Part shown: in pieces, positions 1 through 14,049 of the stretch | Layout of the letters: each line of letters opens with the position of its first letter | How positions within the stretch are numbered: position 1 is the stretch's first letter | NCBI RefSeq assembly: GCF_003945595.2 | Contig: NW_024104096.1 | Coordinates: forward strand, 2,165,501-2,229,500 | Reading direction: 5' to 3' | DNA length: 64,000 nucleotides | Origin: Pipra filicauda | Taxonomy: Eukaryota; Chordata; Aves; Passeriformes; Pipridae | The notes under the pieces: model-generated | Database searches by the model: none | Told to the model about the DNA's origin: nothing | The model's input: only the letters and a program-made list of their open reading frames with translations | Made by a program: the position numbers and the translations under genes

Positions 1-2384
1 ATTTTGCATAATGGTCTACAGACCTCCTAGGATTTTGCTATTACATAGTATACATATACATAGTGCTGAGACACTGAGAATGGTATTTCACATTATGTCT
101 ATGCTTGTTCAGGGCTCACTGTCTATGTGGAATGAGTAAAAGTAATAGTAAAAGAAAATAATTCTGAAACAGAAAATATTTCATTATGCAAACAAAGAAA
201 AATACTGTATTTTAGATTAGAGACAGTTCAAGCATATACAGCATATACATAAAGCTCAGGTGTTGGGGGTTTTTGTTGTATTAACTAAAGAAGCAGTCAT
301 GAAACTGTTGAATATTGGCTTAAAACTTGACAACCACCTAGTGCATTCTTCTTGCTCACCTTTTAAAAATACACAATCTGAGATGGATACATTGCACTGC
401 TGGAGTTTACAATATATATTTCAAATTTACAAAAATACAGAAAAACAAGATTTCTTGCACTCAGATACTGAGCATTAACCCTTTGAGCACTAATTCCCAC
501 CTGCAACACTGCAGAACACATTCATCTGACTTACATGTGTTTATAACATTCTAACAATTATAATTGTCATCTTTATGTACACTATTAAGAAATGTATTCC
601 TACATATTAAAAACAAAAAGGTAGAGTCTAATAAACTGCTAATAACAGAAAAACAATGGGCTGAAGTATGTTAAGATTTCTGCCACATATACACAGAGAA
701 TCACAGACTGATGATCTCTCAAAAGAATCTTCCATTTCCTCTCTGCAGCAATTACATAAGTCTGTGTTAAGACACCACAGCAAACTTTCTCATGTGGCCA
801 TACAGAATTGTGCTTTTTCTCTCATTTCTGGATGCACTGTTCACTTTCCACTGTAGACATTTTTCTCACAGCTCTATGCTCCCATTCACTTTCTGCAATC
901 TATTATTATTCTGCACCCTTCCCATTTGTAAGAAGTGGTTTTATTTCATATAGGGATAATTATGATGCAGTTCTGTACTGTGAGTTGATGCTTTGTGTCC
1001 AGATGTTCATGGAAACATGAAAAAATTTCTTGCCAAGAGCCTTGTTAATTAGAGAATGGAATGCCCTACAATTCAGCAGAAATCATGAGCATAAAGAACT
1101 TCTCTGAAGGTCAAATTTGCATTAAAGGATGAAGACAATCCGAAATTTGCTAGGGAAGGAAATGGGTTTTCAGAAAGCAAGTGGTGAAATTAATAGATGG
1201 ACTCTAAGAAGGTGGTTTTTTTTAAAATTACTGAACTTTCTCTTTCCTGACAACTCTGGACTACGTTGATCATGTAACTAAATAGACAATATCATATATA
1301 CAGTGTCTCTGAACTAGAATAAGATACTTTAAGAAAATAACTGTAGTCCTCAAAGAGTTAATGGTAAAACTGCTCTACCTTAACAGATGTGGAAAGGTTA
1401 TCATGGAACAGCTTACAGATTTGCTCAAAAGGCATACTTTACAAACAAGTGTAAAACTTGCTGAGACAGTTGCTATTACACCGCACAGTGTCACATACAA
1501 TGAGTAGTGCATGCTCTGTAAAGACATTAGAGTGGACCCTTATCAAAGCTATCATATAACCTTATACAAAGGATTGTGCCACTTAAACTAGTGCAGAGTG
1601 ATTTTTTTTCCTGTAGATTCATAATGCTCTAGATTAATATCAATAGGGTTTTTCACAGCCTTGTACAACACTTTTTTTGTTCTTTTTTAACACATGTAAC
1701 ACTAGAAAACAGCAAATGGTATATCCTGACATATGTCATGCAAAATACAACCAATACAGCACCAAAGATGTAATAGAGACATTACCTAGCACTTCTCTCC
1801 AACAAGAAAAAGGACAGAACAGAGACTGTACATTACATGACTTTACAGGCCATATGCTACAGAAGATCTTTAGAGGCAGTATCACTTTTGTAGATCTAAA
1901 AAGCTGCAATTTTATAAAATCCTGTTTATCACTTCTACCATAGCCACTTCTGATTAAAATCCATGGCACAGTAATAATATTTTGCTACAAAAATAAATAA
2001 GTAAAAGTTTAAGATGCTGATATGTTTATAAAAAGTGTCTGAAGATACTACAAAACAAAAGTGAAAACAATGAATGAAAATGATGTGTTTCTAAAGAAAT
2101 GTTGTTCTGTATAACAAAAGGATATTGCCTCTCATATTCAATTGTCTAGACTTCATTTTCTTGCTATCTTTCAGAATAATTTTATAACTTTCTTTTAAAA
2201 ATAACTTCACTTTAAAACTGTCACTATCCCTCTTTTTTAGACTCTTATTAAGAAAAAGAAAATAAAGATGAAAAGCTGTACAATTTACTGATGAGCTACA
2301 CAAATACATAATATTATTCATTTTGGAATAAAAACAAAGCTAATGATGGTTTAGGGCAAAAAACACATCATGATGGCCCATGAA
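1..2384 (-). other. ADGRA1 3' UTR and downstream sequence
   Basis: This stretch lies directly downstream of the stop codon on the minus strand and has no credible second gene. Open frames in it are short and of low complexity. The first part is presumably 3' UTR. How far it runs is not visible from sequence alone. No repeat family was recognised. Confidence 0.6.
940..945 (-). promoter_or_regulatory. Candidate polyadenylation signal AATAAA
   Basis: The minus strand reads AATAAA here. I noticed no other AATAAA or ATTAAA on that strand between here and the stop codon. Use of this site would give a 3' UTR of roughly 1.45 kb. A modest G/T-rich stretch follows. Polyadenylation beyond the window is equally possible. 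Confidence 0.3.
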
Positions 2385-3606
2385 CTACACAGTAGTTTCA
2401 TTTTTCCAAGGCCCAGTTTTGATATTTCCTGTACTATCTGAGCTGTATATCATGGCTTCATGCACGTTTCCCTTGAGAATTCCATTGTGATTCGTCGTAT
2501 TAAATGGCAATGACTGTGTCCGTGGGTGCATTTCAAAATGAGCTGGATGGTGCACAGTGTCACTGTCTGGCATTTTAGCACAACTATATATTACAGTACT
2601 TGCGTCGCTACTTTCGGGCTGGTTGACAGTAGGATATGGATCACTTTTTGAGCAGCAGGCCCGTCTGTGACCTGACTGGCTATCGTGTGTACTGTGGGGA
2701 CTGTCTGTATGTGAACTGTGGATGCTGCCATCAATACTCGAAGGGATGTGATAGGCGTACTCTCTTTCACCTGCAGACCTATGCCGACTGAAGTAACGTG
2801 GCTTAGTTCTGCTTTTCAGACATCTGTGAATGTGCATATTGGGTCTGAAGGTTCCCTCATTGTGGACATGAATGTGAGCTTCGTCATCAAGTAGCTGATC
2901 ACAGTGCATCTTTGCACAACAGGGTGTCACAGGGGAAAGGCAGTTAACGTGGTTTTGAACCGCTTGTAGGTTAGTGAGTTTGCAGTGGCTGGCCGCCGGA
3001 TGATTAAACACAGCTGATTTGTTGGGACATGGTGATTCCTGAAGACAAGGTGCATGAACTTGAGTGTCACCATTGACATTAACCTTTGGGCGCACGTTAA
3101 CTTGGACGGAATAGGTGTTTCTTTTGGATGGGCAACAGGACCACCAGCAATGCCATACATCATCTCGCTTTGCACAGTGATGGATCAGGATGAAAAGCCC
3201 CAAGGTCACACAGAAGGCTCCATAAAGACAGCTAAATATCATATCCAAGAAATGACCTTGAGATACTGCAAGTGCTCCAAAGGTCCAAGTGGCAGTAAAC
3301 AGGAACAAAGTGAATGCTGCGGCTCGAAGCTGAGCCTTGAATGAATGCTCATTTTCCAATAAGGAAGAAGAAATCATGGGGCAGGTTGCCTGGGGAACGG
3401 ACACAGAGTCTGTAATATGACCATGGCCCACATCAGTACTTGGTATTCTCTGTGGATCTTCCGTCTTTTCCTTTAACTCATACTTGCGTTCAGGATGGCG
3501 CTTCAGTTGCACGTATGTGCAGAGGAAGTAAACACAGGTGACGAGCACAATGAATGCTACTGGCCCATAGAAAGCACCGAGACTGGGCTCCCATGCCATC
3601 CAGCAA
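2385..3606 (-). CDS. ADGRA1: ADGRA1 last coding exon: TM5-TM7 and cytoplasmic tail
   Basis: This is the terminal exon of 1222 nt including the stop. The acceptor is TTTTTAG just before 3606. The first base completes a Tyr codon begun in the exon at 6732, giving [16 protein letters not shown]. It encodes TM5, a third intracellular loop of about 57 residues, TM6 ([19 protein letters not shown]), TM7 ([20 protein letters not shown]) and a tail of about 263 residues. The tail is rich in His, Cys and Ser: a CCAKMHC cluster is followed by an acidic/His stretch ([11 protein letters not shown]). It ends in ETTV, which in this family binds PDZ scaffolds. The ATG at 3599 is internal to the exon and is not the protein start. 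Confidence 0.97.
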
Positions 3607-6600
3607 CTAAAAACAACAAAAAAAGGAGAGTCAAGAACATTTTAGAGTCAAGAACATCCATCAGATGTGATGGACAACTGACTGATGTCTGACTAGTATG
3701 ACACAACAGTATCTCAGAAGTTCAGATATGCTTGTTGTGGAGAAAAGAGAGTGTGTCTAACATCAATTAAGCTGAGGCATCACTTTCTTATTTTTTAATA
3801 GAATAAAATGTCTAGTATAAATTACAGATTATTAAAACTAAAATTTTCCAAGAAATGTAGGTCAGTTTAGACTCTGAAATTGCAGTGAAGTATAAGACCA
3901 TTTTTTTTAGTATTAAAAATGTCAGCACTAATACTTTGATTAAAAAGCAAATGAGGCATAGTTTATAGAGTGTGTGAGCAATAGAAATGAACAGATTTCA
4001 ATGGTTTGTATCAACAAACATTGATATGAATTCTTAAGCCTGAAGATTGTTCTTACAGAATTTTCTTCTTGCCAGAGAACATCCTGAGTACCAAGAGAGG
4101 CTGCAAAAAGACTTCCAGTTGGACAGTCACCCCTTTCTGCAGTGAGCGGGCCCAAAAGATATATGCCATTTCTGAATTCTGCACTGTTTCCAAAGTTCCT
4201 AGGAGTTAATTTACATCAATCTGAATGTCCTCAGAAAAATTAAGGAACCTGATAGTCTCTCTGTGATACGTTGGTAGCATAATATCATTGTAGCGTGACC
4301 ACAATGGTCTTTTAGGCTTTAAATAATATAACCATAACTGTTCTAGAGCAGCTTAAAGTAGTTCACAGGCCAGTATGAGTCTAACAGGACTGTCTTGAGG
4401 ATGAAGACAAACACACATGGGGGAAAAAATGCTTCTGGCTGATGAAATCCTAGATGGAAACTGGGAGAACATGGGTCAAAGGGAGAAGGTATATTTGCCT
4501 AGTTTTGGCTCTTCTCTATGATCTGCTTTTAGCCATGGTTACAGATAGGGAACTGAGCTGGCAGTATAGTCTAGTACAGCTGTTATTAGGTTCTTATACT
4601 TTAAGTATTGCATGGATTTCTGGAAAGAGGAATAAGTTACTTTCCTTATCTCTTGGACTAGGACAGGAAGTAATGGGCTTAAACTGCAGCAAGAAAAGTT
4701 TAGATTAGATTTTTTGAAAAGTTTCCTAGCTGTTAGGACAATTAGGATAATAAGCTGTTGAAATGAAGTGTGGTCTATCCATTATGGGAGCATTTAAAGC
4801 ACCTCAGATAAATAACTGTCAGGAGTGGTTTGGATATAGCTAATTTCCCACTGGGTCAGAAAGACAGACCAGGTGATATGTCATTATCCATTCCAGCTCT
4901 AAAAGTGACACTGTGTGACACTTCATACTCATTTAGGCATGCGTGATTAGTTGCAGTCCCTTCAATTCCAGTGAGGAAGCTTCTGGTATCACATTCTTGT
5001 CAAGCCAGGAATTATCTACAAGTTACTATAAAAAGAGCACAATGACTTTTTCTCCCAGGCTGAGAACTTCTCAGCTAAATAGAGACAGTGCCACTGGGTA
5101 TTATCACAAGAAACTTCAGAATAATGACTTTGAATTTTTGAAATCTGAAACTTAAACAAAAGCATACATACACGTATTAAGGAACTTAGAAACACTCTGA
5201 ACAGTATATAATTTGCTGTCAGACAGGCAAATGAAAAGATTCCCTGAAAGATATCTGTGAAAAGTTACCACCTATATTTAATTGGGGAAGCAGAGAACAC
5301 AAAGCTACGTGCATATTTGAAGTACATTTGAATGCTGCATATTTGATGCCAAGTGGAGAACGGAATGCTCCCCAGCGGAACAGTATCTTGGGATGCTCTT
5401 ATTTCAAGTGGAATCTCATTGTGGATCATTTAAAAAATCAGTTGTGTAAAAAAGTTCAAGTTTGTGCATCTACATTTACTGTACTAATACTATAAAAAAT
5501 GAGTAAGGCACGTAACTCGATATGCTGCCATCGAATTAGAAGCTGTTTTTTCACTCAGTCTTACAACCATCCTTCATCTGTCCCTTGTTTTCTGGACAGA
5601 CGGGGGTACCAGGTATTGATTTGCTATATTAACATGATTAAAGAAGCAAAACCTCTGTCACTGCACCAAAATGAAAAACATCTCACATTTACGAACATAA
5701 ATAACAGTCTTAAAATATACTGTTGATTATAAGGGACTGTTTAATTGGATAAATTTGAAGAACTATATGAATGTGAGTTGGGCCCTAGGCAGAGCAACCC
5801 GTTAGCCATGGTATGCACTGATTTCTTACCAGAATCTAAATTTCAATTACCTATAAAAATGGCTTTAAGGAGGCAGATGCTCCCTCACGAACCATTCTCC
5901 TTGGTTGCCACTTTTCATGCCCAGAACATAACCAGTTTCAAGTGTGTTTCAATAGATGCTCAAAGCAGTAACTAAGAGTGATGTCCTCCAGAGTACTAGT
6001 GCTGCCAGAGTACCAAAATATCCATTAGTGTGCCAGTCCTTGCCATGCTGATCTGTTACACACAGTATTTAACTTTGCAGTCTAATTAACTTTCTGCTAC
6101 ATTTGCATGGAAAGACTTATTGTAGTTTACTGATATCTCATGTTTCATGCCAAGAATTAATAACAATGTGATGCCTGGAGAGCTTGTGGAGGTCTACTGA
6201 ACACTAACTAGACACGAGAGGACTATGTCAGGATTGCAAGACTTTGTGACTGAAATGTTTCCAGGTGGTGAAAATCCAAAATATTTGGTTTTTAATGGCA
6301 GAATGGGGATGGAGAAGGTGGGTTAGAGATTTGTACTTGTCCTTTTTTTCACATAATTGATATAATTTTGCATAAACTGATACCCAAAGGATATCAATTC
6401 AAGGTAGATAATGAAATGAAAATATTTAATTAACTAATAGCTCCATTAAATATGGTATCCATTAGGTATTTTTAATATCCTTTCACTCATTCAGATGTAA
6501 ATGAAGAGTAATTTTGTAAATGAAAGTGATTGTATTGCCAGTAATGGAGTCAAGTCAGTAGAGGTGAAGTAGCAAGCCCCAGATTAAGACATTGCTCTCT

Positions 6601-9600
6601 CACAGCTAATATTTATTAAAATTTCATAACAAATATCATCCCAAATTCCCTACCCTTTATGAAGTCAGTTACATTTATTGGCATAAGAAAATGTTTTCCT
6701 TAAAAGTTTTATGATAATAATTTATACTTACTATGGTGCATTGCCTTCAATCCCATAATTATTGATATTGGTTGCTGCTGTAATCCCACATATAATGAAA
6801 GGAACTCCACCACTAATCAGGTAAAATCTGTTGAGAGATAATAACCAATATTTTAATTTGCCTGACTTGTAGTCAAATACTGCTTTTTAAATAACTGTAC
6901 CTTCTTGAAGAATTTTGAGAATAAAATATTGCTGAAACATTAAACATGTCCCTAAAACCAGAAAAGCAAAGAATAAAATATTGTCACAATAAACACTGTA
7001 CTTTATGAAGCAAAGAGCAGAAAGCTTAATATTTAATATTTATATAGACCCACTTTTAACAAACTCTTTATTTGCAACTTTAGTAAAGGTAGTTACTGTT
7101 ACAGTCATGTGAAAATCAAAATGTCTAGTGACAGAACCTACATTCCAAATAAAGTTATTCCACTCACCTAGATATTTATATTTAATATTTATTAAATATG
7201 CAAGCATCATAAATTAAAAATATTCAGGCAAAGCTGCTGTATTCACTTTAACATGAAAATGTTCCCAGGGAAATTCAGTGAAATCACAGAAACGTTTTCC
7301 TAACTTCCAGATAACAAAAGAAAGGAAGATCAGTTAGTCAAAGAGAAAAGGGGCAGTTCACTTGGCAAAATGTTTTATTTTTTTCTGCACAGGGAACAAT
7401 CTGAAGAAATCAGGAGGATTAAATATCCCTTTGCATATACCCCAATTACTCTGTCAACACTCAGCCTTGCAAATGCATTAAAATGTGAAAGCTACTAAGA
7501 CTTCAGCAAGATCTCATAAATATCCAAGAAAAGTGTTAATCTTTCCATAAAGACTTGCATTGTAAGACACATAGTTTCACACTCCTTTAACTGGTTAAAT
7601 GCCACTGAGCACTTGGAAGCAGTGGTCATTACAACGTATGATTATCAGGCTACAGTATGTAGCCAGGGGATGTGTCACCAAAGTTGGCATCCTGCATGCC
7701 TGTATCCAAATTCAGAAAAATAAATCATCATCACATTTTCCATTTATATAAGCAAAACACAAAATTATGCATGGAGCACAGCACTTCCATCAGTGTGGTC
7801 TCTGAGGTGGAGAGCATCAGTCCCCATTCCTACAGCTGGAAGGAATGCTGCTCAGAGGCAAAAGGAAAAATGTTCCATTGCACCTAGAAGCTCAGCTGTT
7901 TCTCTGAAGATCCTGAGTCATTTCCTGGTTTGATCAATAGTCCTATGTCGGCAGACAAAATTAATTTCTTTTCAAGCCACTTCTTTGGTTTGGAAGACAG
8001 TATGCAGGGGAACAGACACTTGCCAGTCACAGCTGTTAGGCTGTCCATCAGGACTAATAGGAACTTGGTAACGTGTGGGACACGTTCTGATCAGAATCTG
8101 GCCACAAGTTTTCCATAATGCAGTATAAATATTGGGAAATTTCACAGTCATTGCAAGGAAGGATTTTTACAGAAACAGAGCAATAATAAGACTAAATAGA
8201 TCAGCATATAAATCAAACACAGAATTCGTTTTAGAATTTCTTAGCCTCTTTTCCCACCTCCTTCTGAAGCAGAATTAGGGGTCAGGCCTCAGAAATTTTC
8301 ATGTTAACATTTACAGCCAATCTTTGTCTAATGGTCTAAGCTGTAAACAGATCAGAGAAAATTGTCCTCTGCATTCATCAAGAAGCCCTTCAGATTTTAT
8401 AAATTCAAAGTCATTGAATATATATTTTTTCTTCAACTTGGCTTATTCTGTAGAGCTCAACAAATTCCAATGAACATGCTGCCTCCCTACAAAATCCATT
8501 CATTCACTGCAGTTTAATGATTGTACATATCTTTTGACTTGAGCATGTTGAATAAGCTAGCTTAATAGCTTATTATTATTTTTAACACAGACATGTTCAA
8601 TGGCATTTTTGAAATTCAGGAAATTACTAGGGTAAAGCAATGAGGCATAGAAAAGTTCATCCAAATTTATCTAAGAAACAGTAAGGAGCAGAAAAATAGG
8701 AATACAGAAGCAAGTATAGGAAACTGCACTTCAAACTCATCTGAAGTGATTACACCATAGAATTTACCTACAATGCAACCTATAATTTCATTTTCTGCAG
8801 TGCCACCACTTTTTACAGTGCATATACATTTAAATCAATCCTTATCTAAACTTTCAGACAAGCCAGTATTTGGGTCTTAGATAATCTACTTCATATCTCA
8901 GACTTTCAGCAGGCTGCTGAACAGTACAACAGTAGCATCAGATGTTCTGGAAACACTTAGCTACACAGTGCTTCAGAAATGTGGCAAAATCTAGCCAAAT
9001 TCCTGTCATGGCTCAATGCTAAGGACAAGAAAATACATTCTAGAAATGACAAAAGTTGAAGTCAAATCGTTTCAGTGTACCTGAGGTGCACTGTACTGAT
9101 ATCCACCACAGCACACTGCCTGCCCTATCTCATTGGGGGGAAAACAACAAGTAAAATAGGAAATAAAAATGACAGTGTATACAAATTCAGTGGTGTATTC
9201 AGGATTCTTGAAGAGTGAAGGGAAAAAAAAAAGCTGTCAAATGGAAGAAAAGTCAGTAAGAGAGGAAAGGGATTAAAACAGACCAAATAGAAAATACAAT
9301 CAAAGATACAGAAGTTAAATTGTAAGAACAGAAGTGCATACTCTAGTCCATTTGTGTGAACGTGTGGATACCCTAAACAGTATATAAAAACCAGACTAGA
9401 AAGTCACCAAAGAAAAGAAACATTGATCAAGAAGTTCCATATACATGTTAGGAAGTACACTCAAAAGTAATAAATTTAGACCAGTCTTTCTAAACACTAT
9501 TTTCTATGCAATCATTAGTTGTTATCAATTTCTTCTTTTTCACACAGATGAGAAGATTAGGACAAATAATTCTGAAGAAAAAAGCTACAGTAGAATTGAT

Positions 9601-12600
9601 AGGGCATGAATAAAAAGTGACAAAAATGCAGATAATAAATAGGTATGCTTCATACCTCTAGAAAACCTTTTATCTAAGAGAATCAAAAGGCTTTATAACA
9701 TTAATTAATTTAGCCTTACAGCCCCTTGTGTTCGATAAACATTATTATTCCTGTCGCACAGATGAGAAAACACAGAGAGATTAAGTGTCCAAGGCCACAC
9801 AGAAAATCTGTTTCAGAATGAGAATCCTTAACTCTCATCCTATATTTAAACACAAAGCACCTCTCTATTACTGTAAATGAAGGGACTGGGCAAATCGTGT
9901 CATATAGGATTTTGTCTCCAAGCCCAAGAAACACAATTGTCTGTGAGTTCACAAGCAGGAGGAGGAAGAATGTAATCTTATCTGAAGGATACCCTGATTA
10001 GGGTGGTGCCCTCCCAATATTCACTAACCTTGCCAGTCTGTTATCCCTAAAAAGCTTGTCTGCTATTCCCTGTGCAGCCCTAACTCTAACATTCACTGGT
10101 ATTTTGTATAGCACTGCCTGGGTGTGTACACAGAGTAGATTTTCTAGCCCATTCAAGAATGCAAACGATGATACTTAGGCTTCCAGTAATGGAACCCCGT
10201 AGGCAGCAATAAGAAGACAGAAGAACCTTGCTCTGACAGATGTGACTGTCACGATGAAGCCGCTAACACAGAGGGATTGGTTGTAGTCATGATAGCCATG
10301 CATGCAAATCTGTAAAGACTGGAAAGCCCCACAGAGAAAATTAAAATTTTATTTCCAGCTAAAATTTTATCTTGACAAGCAGTTAATTTATATAATATTT
10401 TAAAATTGTTTTAAAGGGAAAATATAAACTCTCTGTGGGATGATCTGGGGCTTTGAAGCAACTCCCAAGCCGTTGCTTCAATAGCCCTTAGAAAGAGGTT
10501 TTAAAATTTGTACATTGTTGTTGCTGGCCAACCAGGGATGTCCTGATGATTCCCAGCAGGCTTTCACATCAGCATACATTTATTTACTGAAGCTCATTCT
10601 ATCACATCTTCACTAATATTGTTATCCAAGCTAATTAGATTAAAGTTAGACTGGTAGGCCTCAGCATGCTGCACTCGCACCTCTCAGCTGCAGTGTAGGC
10701 AACACCTACAGTCTGAAAACCAGGCTCTGCAGGCATGTGCAAATGACGGGCAGTAATTTGTGGGGGAGGAATCATACTCACTGAACATTACAGGGAGCCC
10801 CTAAGTTTGTGCCACAGCTGCCTGGGACCAGTAAGTACAACATTATTTATTACATGCACTGACATAAGCACAACCCCCCCCCCCCAACAGAGCAGCAGAC
10901 ACTGCTTGAGGTGATGTCCCTCTGTTGACATCATGCCTTACTATTTTCCAGCTTCCTTTCGGCAAGAACTCCTTGTAAGGCAAACTCTACCACAAAGTAC
11001 TGGGAGCTACATAGCCAATCTGATAGAAACAGGATAATGTCAGCAAGAACGACTGCAATAGCCTGCAGGCAGCATCCATTCTGATAACTTAACATACACT
11101 ATATTCTGCTAAGTTTATTTCCATAAATGTTACTCAGTAAGTCAGCATGTAAAAGGACAGTTCTACCCAGTGATGAATTTCTTGCTTGAGTGTCTGGCTA
11201 TTCTCTAGCCCCAAATTGTTTCCATATTAAGAACCTTGACTGAATTTTTCCAAAAAAGGGACTACCTTGACTTTCTGGGTGTAATGCATTTAAAAGCTTC
11301 AAATAGTCTTTACTGCAGATATTACTTGATTAATATGTATGTATATATAACTGTATTCCTCTCTGCATGCACAAATCTAGAAAAGTGCATGTGATATATA
11401 TATATATGAAGACACTGGTGAAGCATTAATTTGTTTTCTGCCCCCTAGTACGAAAAAAAAAGATTTATCAGTTTAGCTGTGCTTATGTCTAGGGCACAGT
11501 TCATATAGGAAGAGATGTCAAGCTAGTAGCCACTTGCAAAATAAATACGAAAATAAAAGAGGAATCACAGCAAGATGACTTTCCCCTTCATATTTCCTTA
11601 AACTGGGATTTGATTTTAACATCTTTGTGAAAATAATCCATATAGAAAATGGTCATTAACTTCTGAGCTATCCAGATGCCACAGTTCAAGTACCCAGGAG
11701 GCAGGCAGCTAGATAAGGAGCTGCTCGGTAGAAAGCTGAATTTATGAGCCTGATTTTCAAACTATTCTTCCTGAATTTTTCATGCATCACATCATTTCAT
11801 GATCCTTTTTCCTGGGAATTTTGATAAAATAAAAATATGCCTTTGTAGAATTGATGGGATTTTGAAAATATAATTTTCCTTTAAGAAAAAAAAAACATGT
11901 CGCTTTGAATCCTGTTCCCAGATAGTCTTGAATATATTTACAAATACCATGTTAGTTTTGTTTAATGGTATTACTCAAGAGAAATAGTCTATATTTCTCC
12001 AGTGCTTTTTTCCTGTCTGCAAAATAGGATAAAAACATGGAGAATACAGTAAAAAAATTTAAAAATCTACTAATAATGTTAAAATAAACTTCAATTTTGC
12101 AAATCAAATTTTGAAAGGTAAATAAAAGCAGAATTAAGGGTTGTGTGAAAACCCTCTTTAGCACCTTTTATGTGGCAATATTGTTATACTCTTTAACTGC
12201 CTGTTCACAGTCTACTTCTTTTTTTCCATAAGACATTTCACTCATTCAGTACAGAAGAAACAACAGTCACTGGACAGGTAGTTATTAAATGTTTTATATA
12301 TATCCCTTCTTTCTAGATCTTATTGCAACTTAAGAGTTTTGCAAACAGTAATTAATTAATCTTCATAATGTCCTTGTGAGAATATGTATAATCTTTTTCC
12401 ATTCAGAGGCAGACACTAAGCCACAGAAAAAATGAAAAAAAAAATGATTCAGAAAAGTCTCTGCAGATTTGTTTGCTCAACTTTTGATGTCGAGGGCTCT
12501 GTTTTACAAAAGTCTGATTTTTTACTAAAATTGGCCACAAGAAAGGAGATTAAATACTCTTCATCTGCCCTTAAAGACTCATAACATGGGAGCCTGGGAG

Positions 12601-13998
12601 AAAAAGTGAGAGAATATTAGTCAGTGTCAGAAGATGTGAAACCTCACCTACCAAATGGCTTCAAAAACACTTGCTTCTCTCATGTGAGCCCACTGCACTC
12701 CATATCCACACTGAGTTTCTCTGCCTTTCCATCCATCACAGACGATGTCTCAGGTACTGCCAGTTAGGCAGTGGGAGAGTTTAGGCCCTGCTAACGGAGG
12801 AAGACAAGAAGCTGTGCTGAAGCTATTGCTGTTCAACTTCCTCGGCTAACACCCTTCACGGCTAGTGTAGCCATTATATCTTCTCTGGTATTTTGCAGAT
12901 GAAAAGGAATTTACAGGCTGATAGTACTTTTGCTGTTTGCTTTACCATGACCCCGCAAGACACTCTGAGCCAGCAGAGAGGACAGAAAAACAAAAATGAA
13001 TATAAAAAAAAAAAGATAAAAAAGGAATTCAAGAACTCAAAAAATGTTTAGAGAAAATTTAGAAGGAAAAGAAAGGAGATTCATTTACACAGAAATAACT
13101 GTATTGTCTCTCCTGAGCTAGACTAACTTGAAGAGCTATTGTATCTAAGAAGCAAGAGACACTTTGAGGTCTTTTTTTTTTTCTATTTTATTGGAGAATG
13201 CCTTCATCACTGCTGGAAATCAAAGACAGAGATGATTCTTACAGAGTATTCCATGTTGCAGTTTAGCTCTATTGACCTCTATTCCTGGTTATTTTAATGA
13301 ATTAATAACTTAAATTAGAGTAAGAAGGTATCCATGTTGAATGCACTTCTGGTGGAAAGAAGTAAATATATGTTAAGCACCATGTTCACGAGAAAGAAAA
13401 TATGAGTATTTCTTAAAAAATCTGTATTTGAAAAGGATTAAGAACAGCAAGAAGATCATAGAGAGAAAATTGTTTATGTTAATGCTTGGAGAGAAGTAAT
13501 AGAAGGAGAAATAATACTCATGCTTTGAGTATTTTCTGTTTGCACAATCATTTTATCCTTAAGGAACACAACAGGCCTTTCAATTCTGTTTCCACAGTTA
13601 ATTTCTGGTAGTAAAATGGCTGACACTCTTGTTTGGAGGTATTCACTGCTACCTCATTTTTCCAGGCATTTGACTCTTCTGGCTGTGAGCTGAAATTATT
13701 TTGCAGTTCCAGCCTACTGAATCAAACACAACTGCTTCACCGAGCATTGCAGTACACCTTTAGAAAGTCAATTACCATGAGAATGTCCTTCTTCCTTTCA
13801 AAGGGGAGAAAAGAACCATTAACTATCAACCCTCATCAAGACAAGGAATTCTGATAAGAGCCTATATATGACAGTGGCATTTTATATAACATGAAAGTGA
13901 AATGAAAAGTAAAGCATGCAAAGATAGTGATAATAAGTGCTGTACTCTTATATTGTCACATATTTAACACCCAGTTCACTTTATATTAGTATATGTTT

Positions 13999-14049
<51 letters not shown>

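Noticed and set aside
3054..3344. 96-codon plus-strand open frame
   Set aside because: Antisense of the ADGRA1 last exon, whose minus-strand frame is conserved and recognisable.
9530..9580. CACACAGATGAGAAGATTAGG, MIR-core-like
   Set aside because: Too short and isolated to call a SINE.
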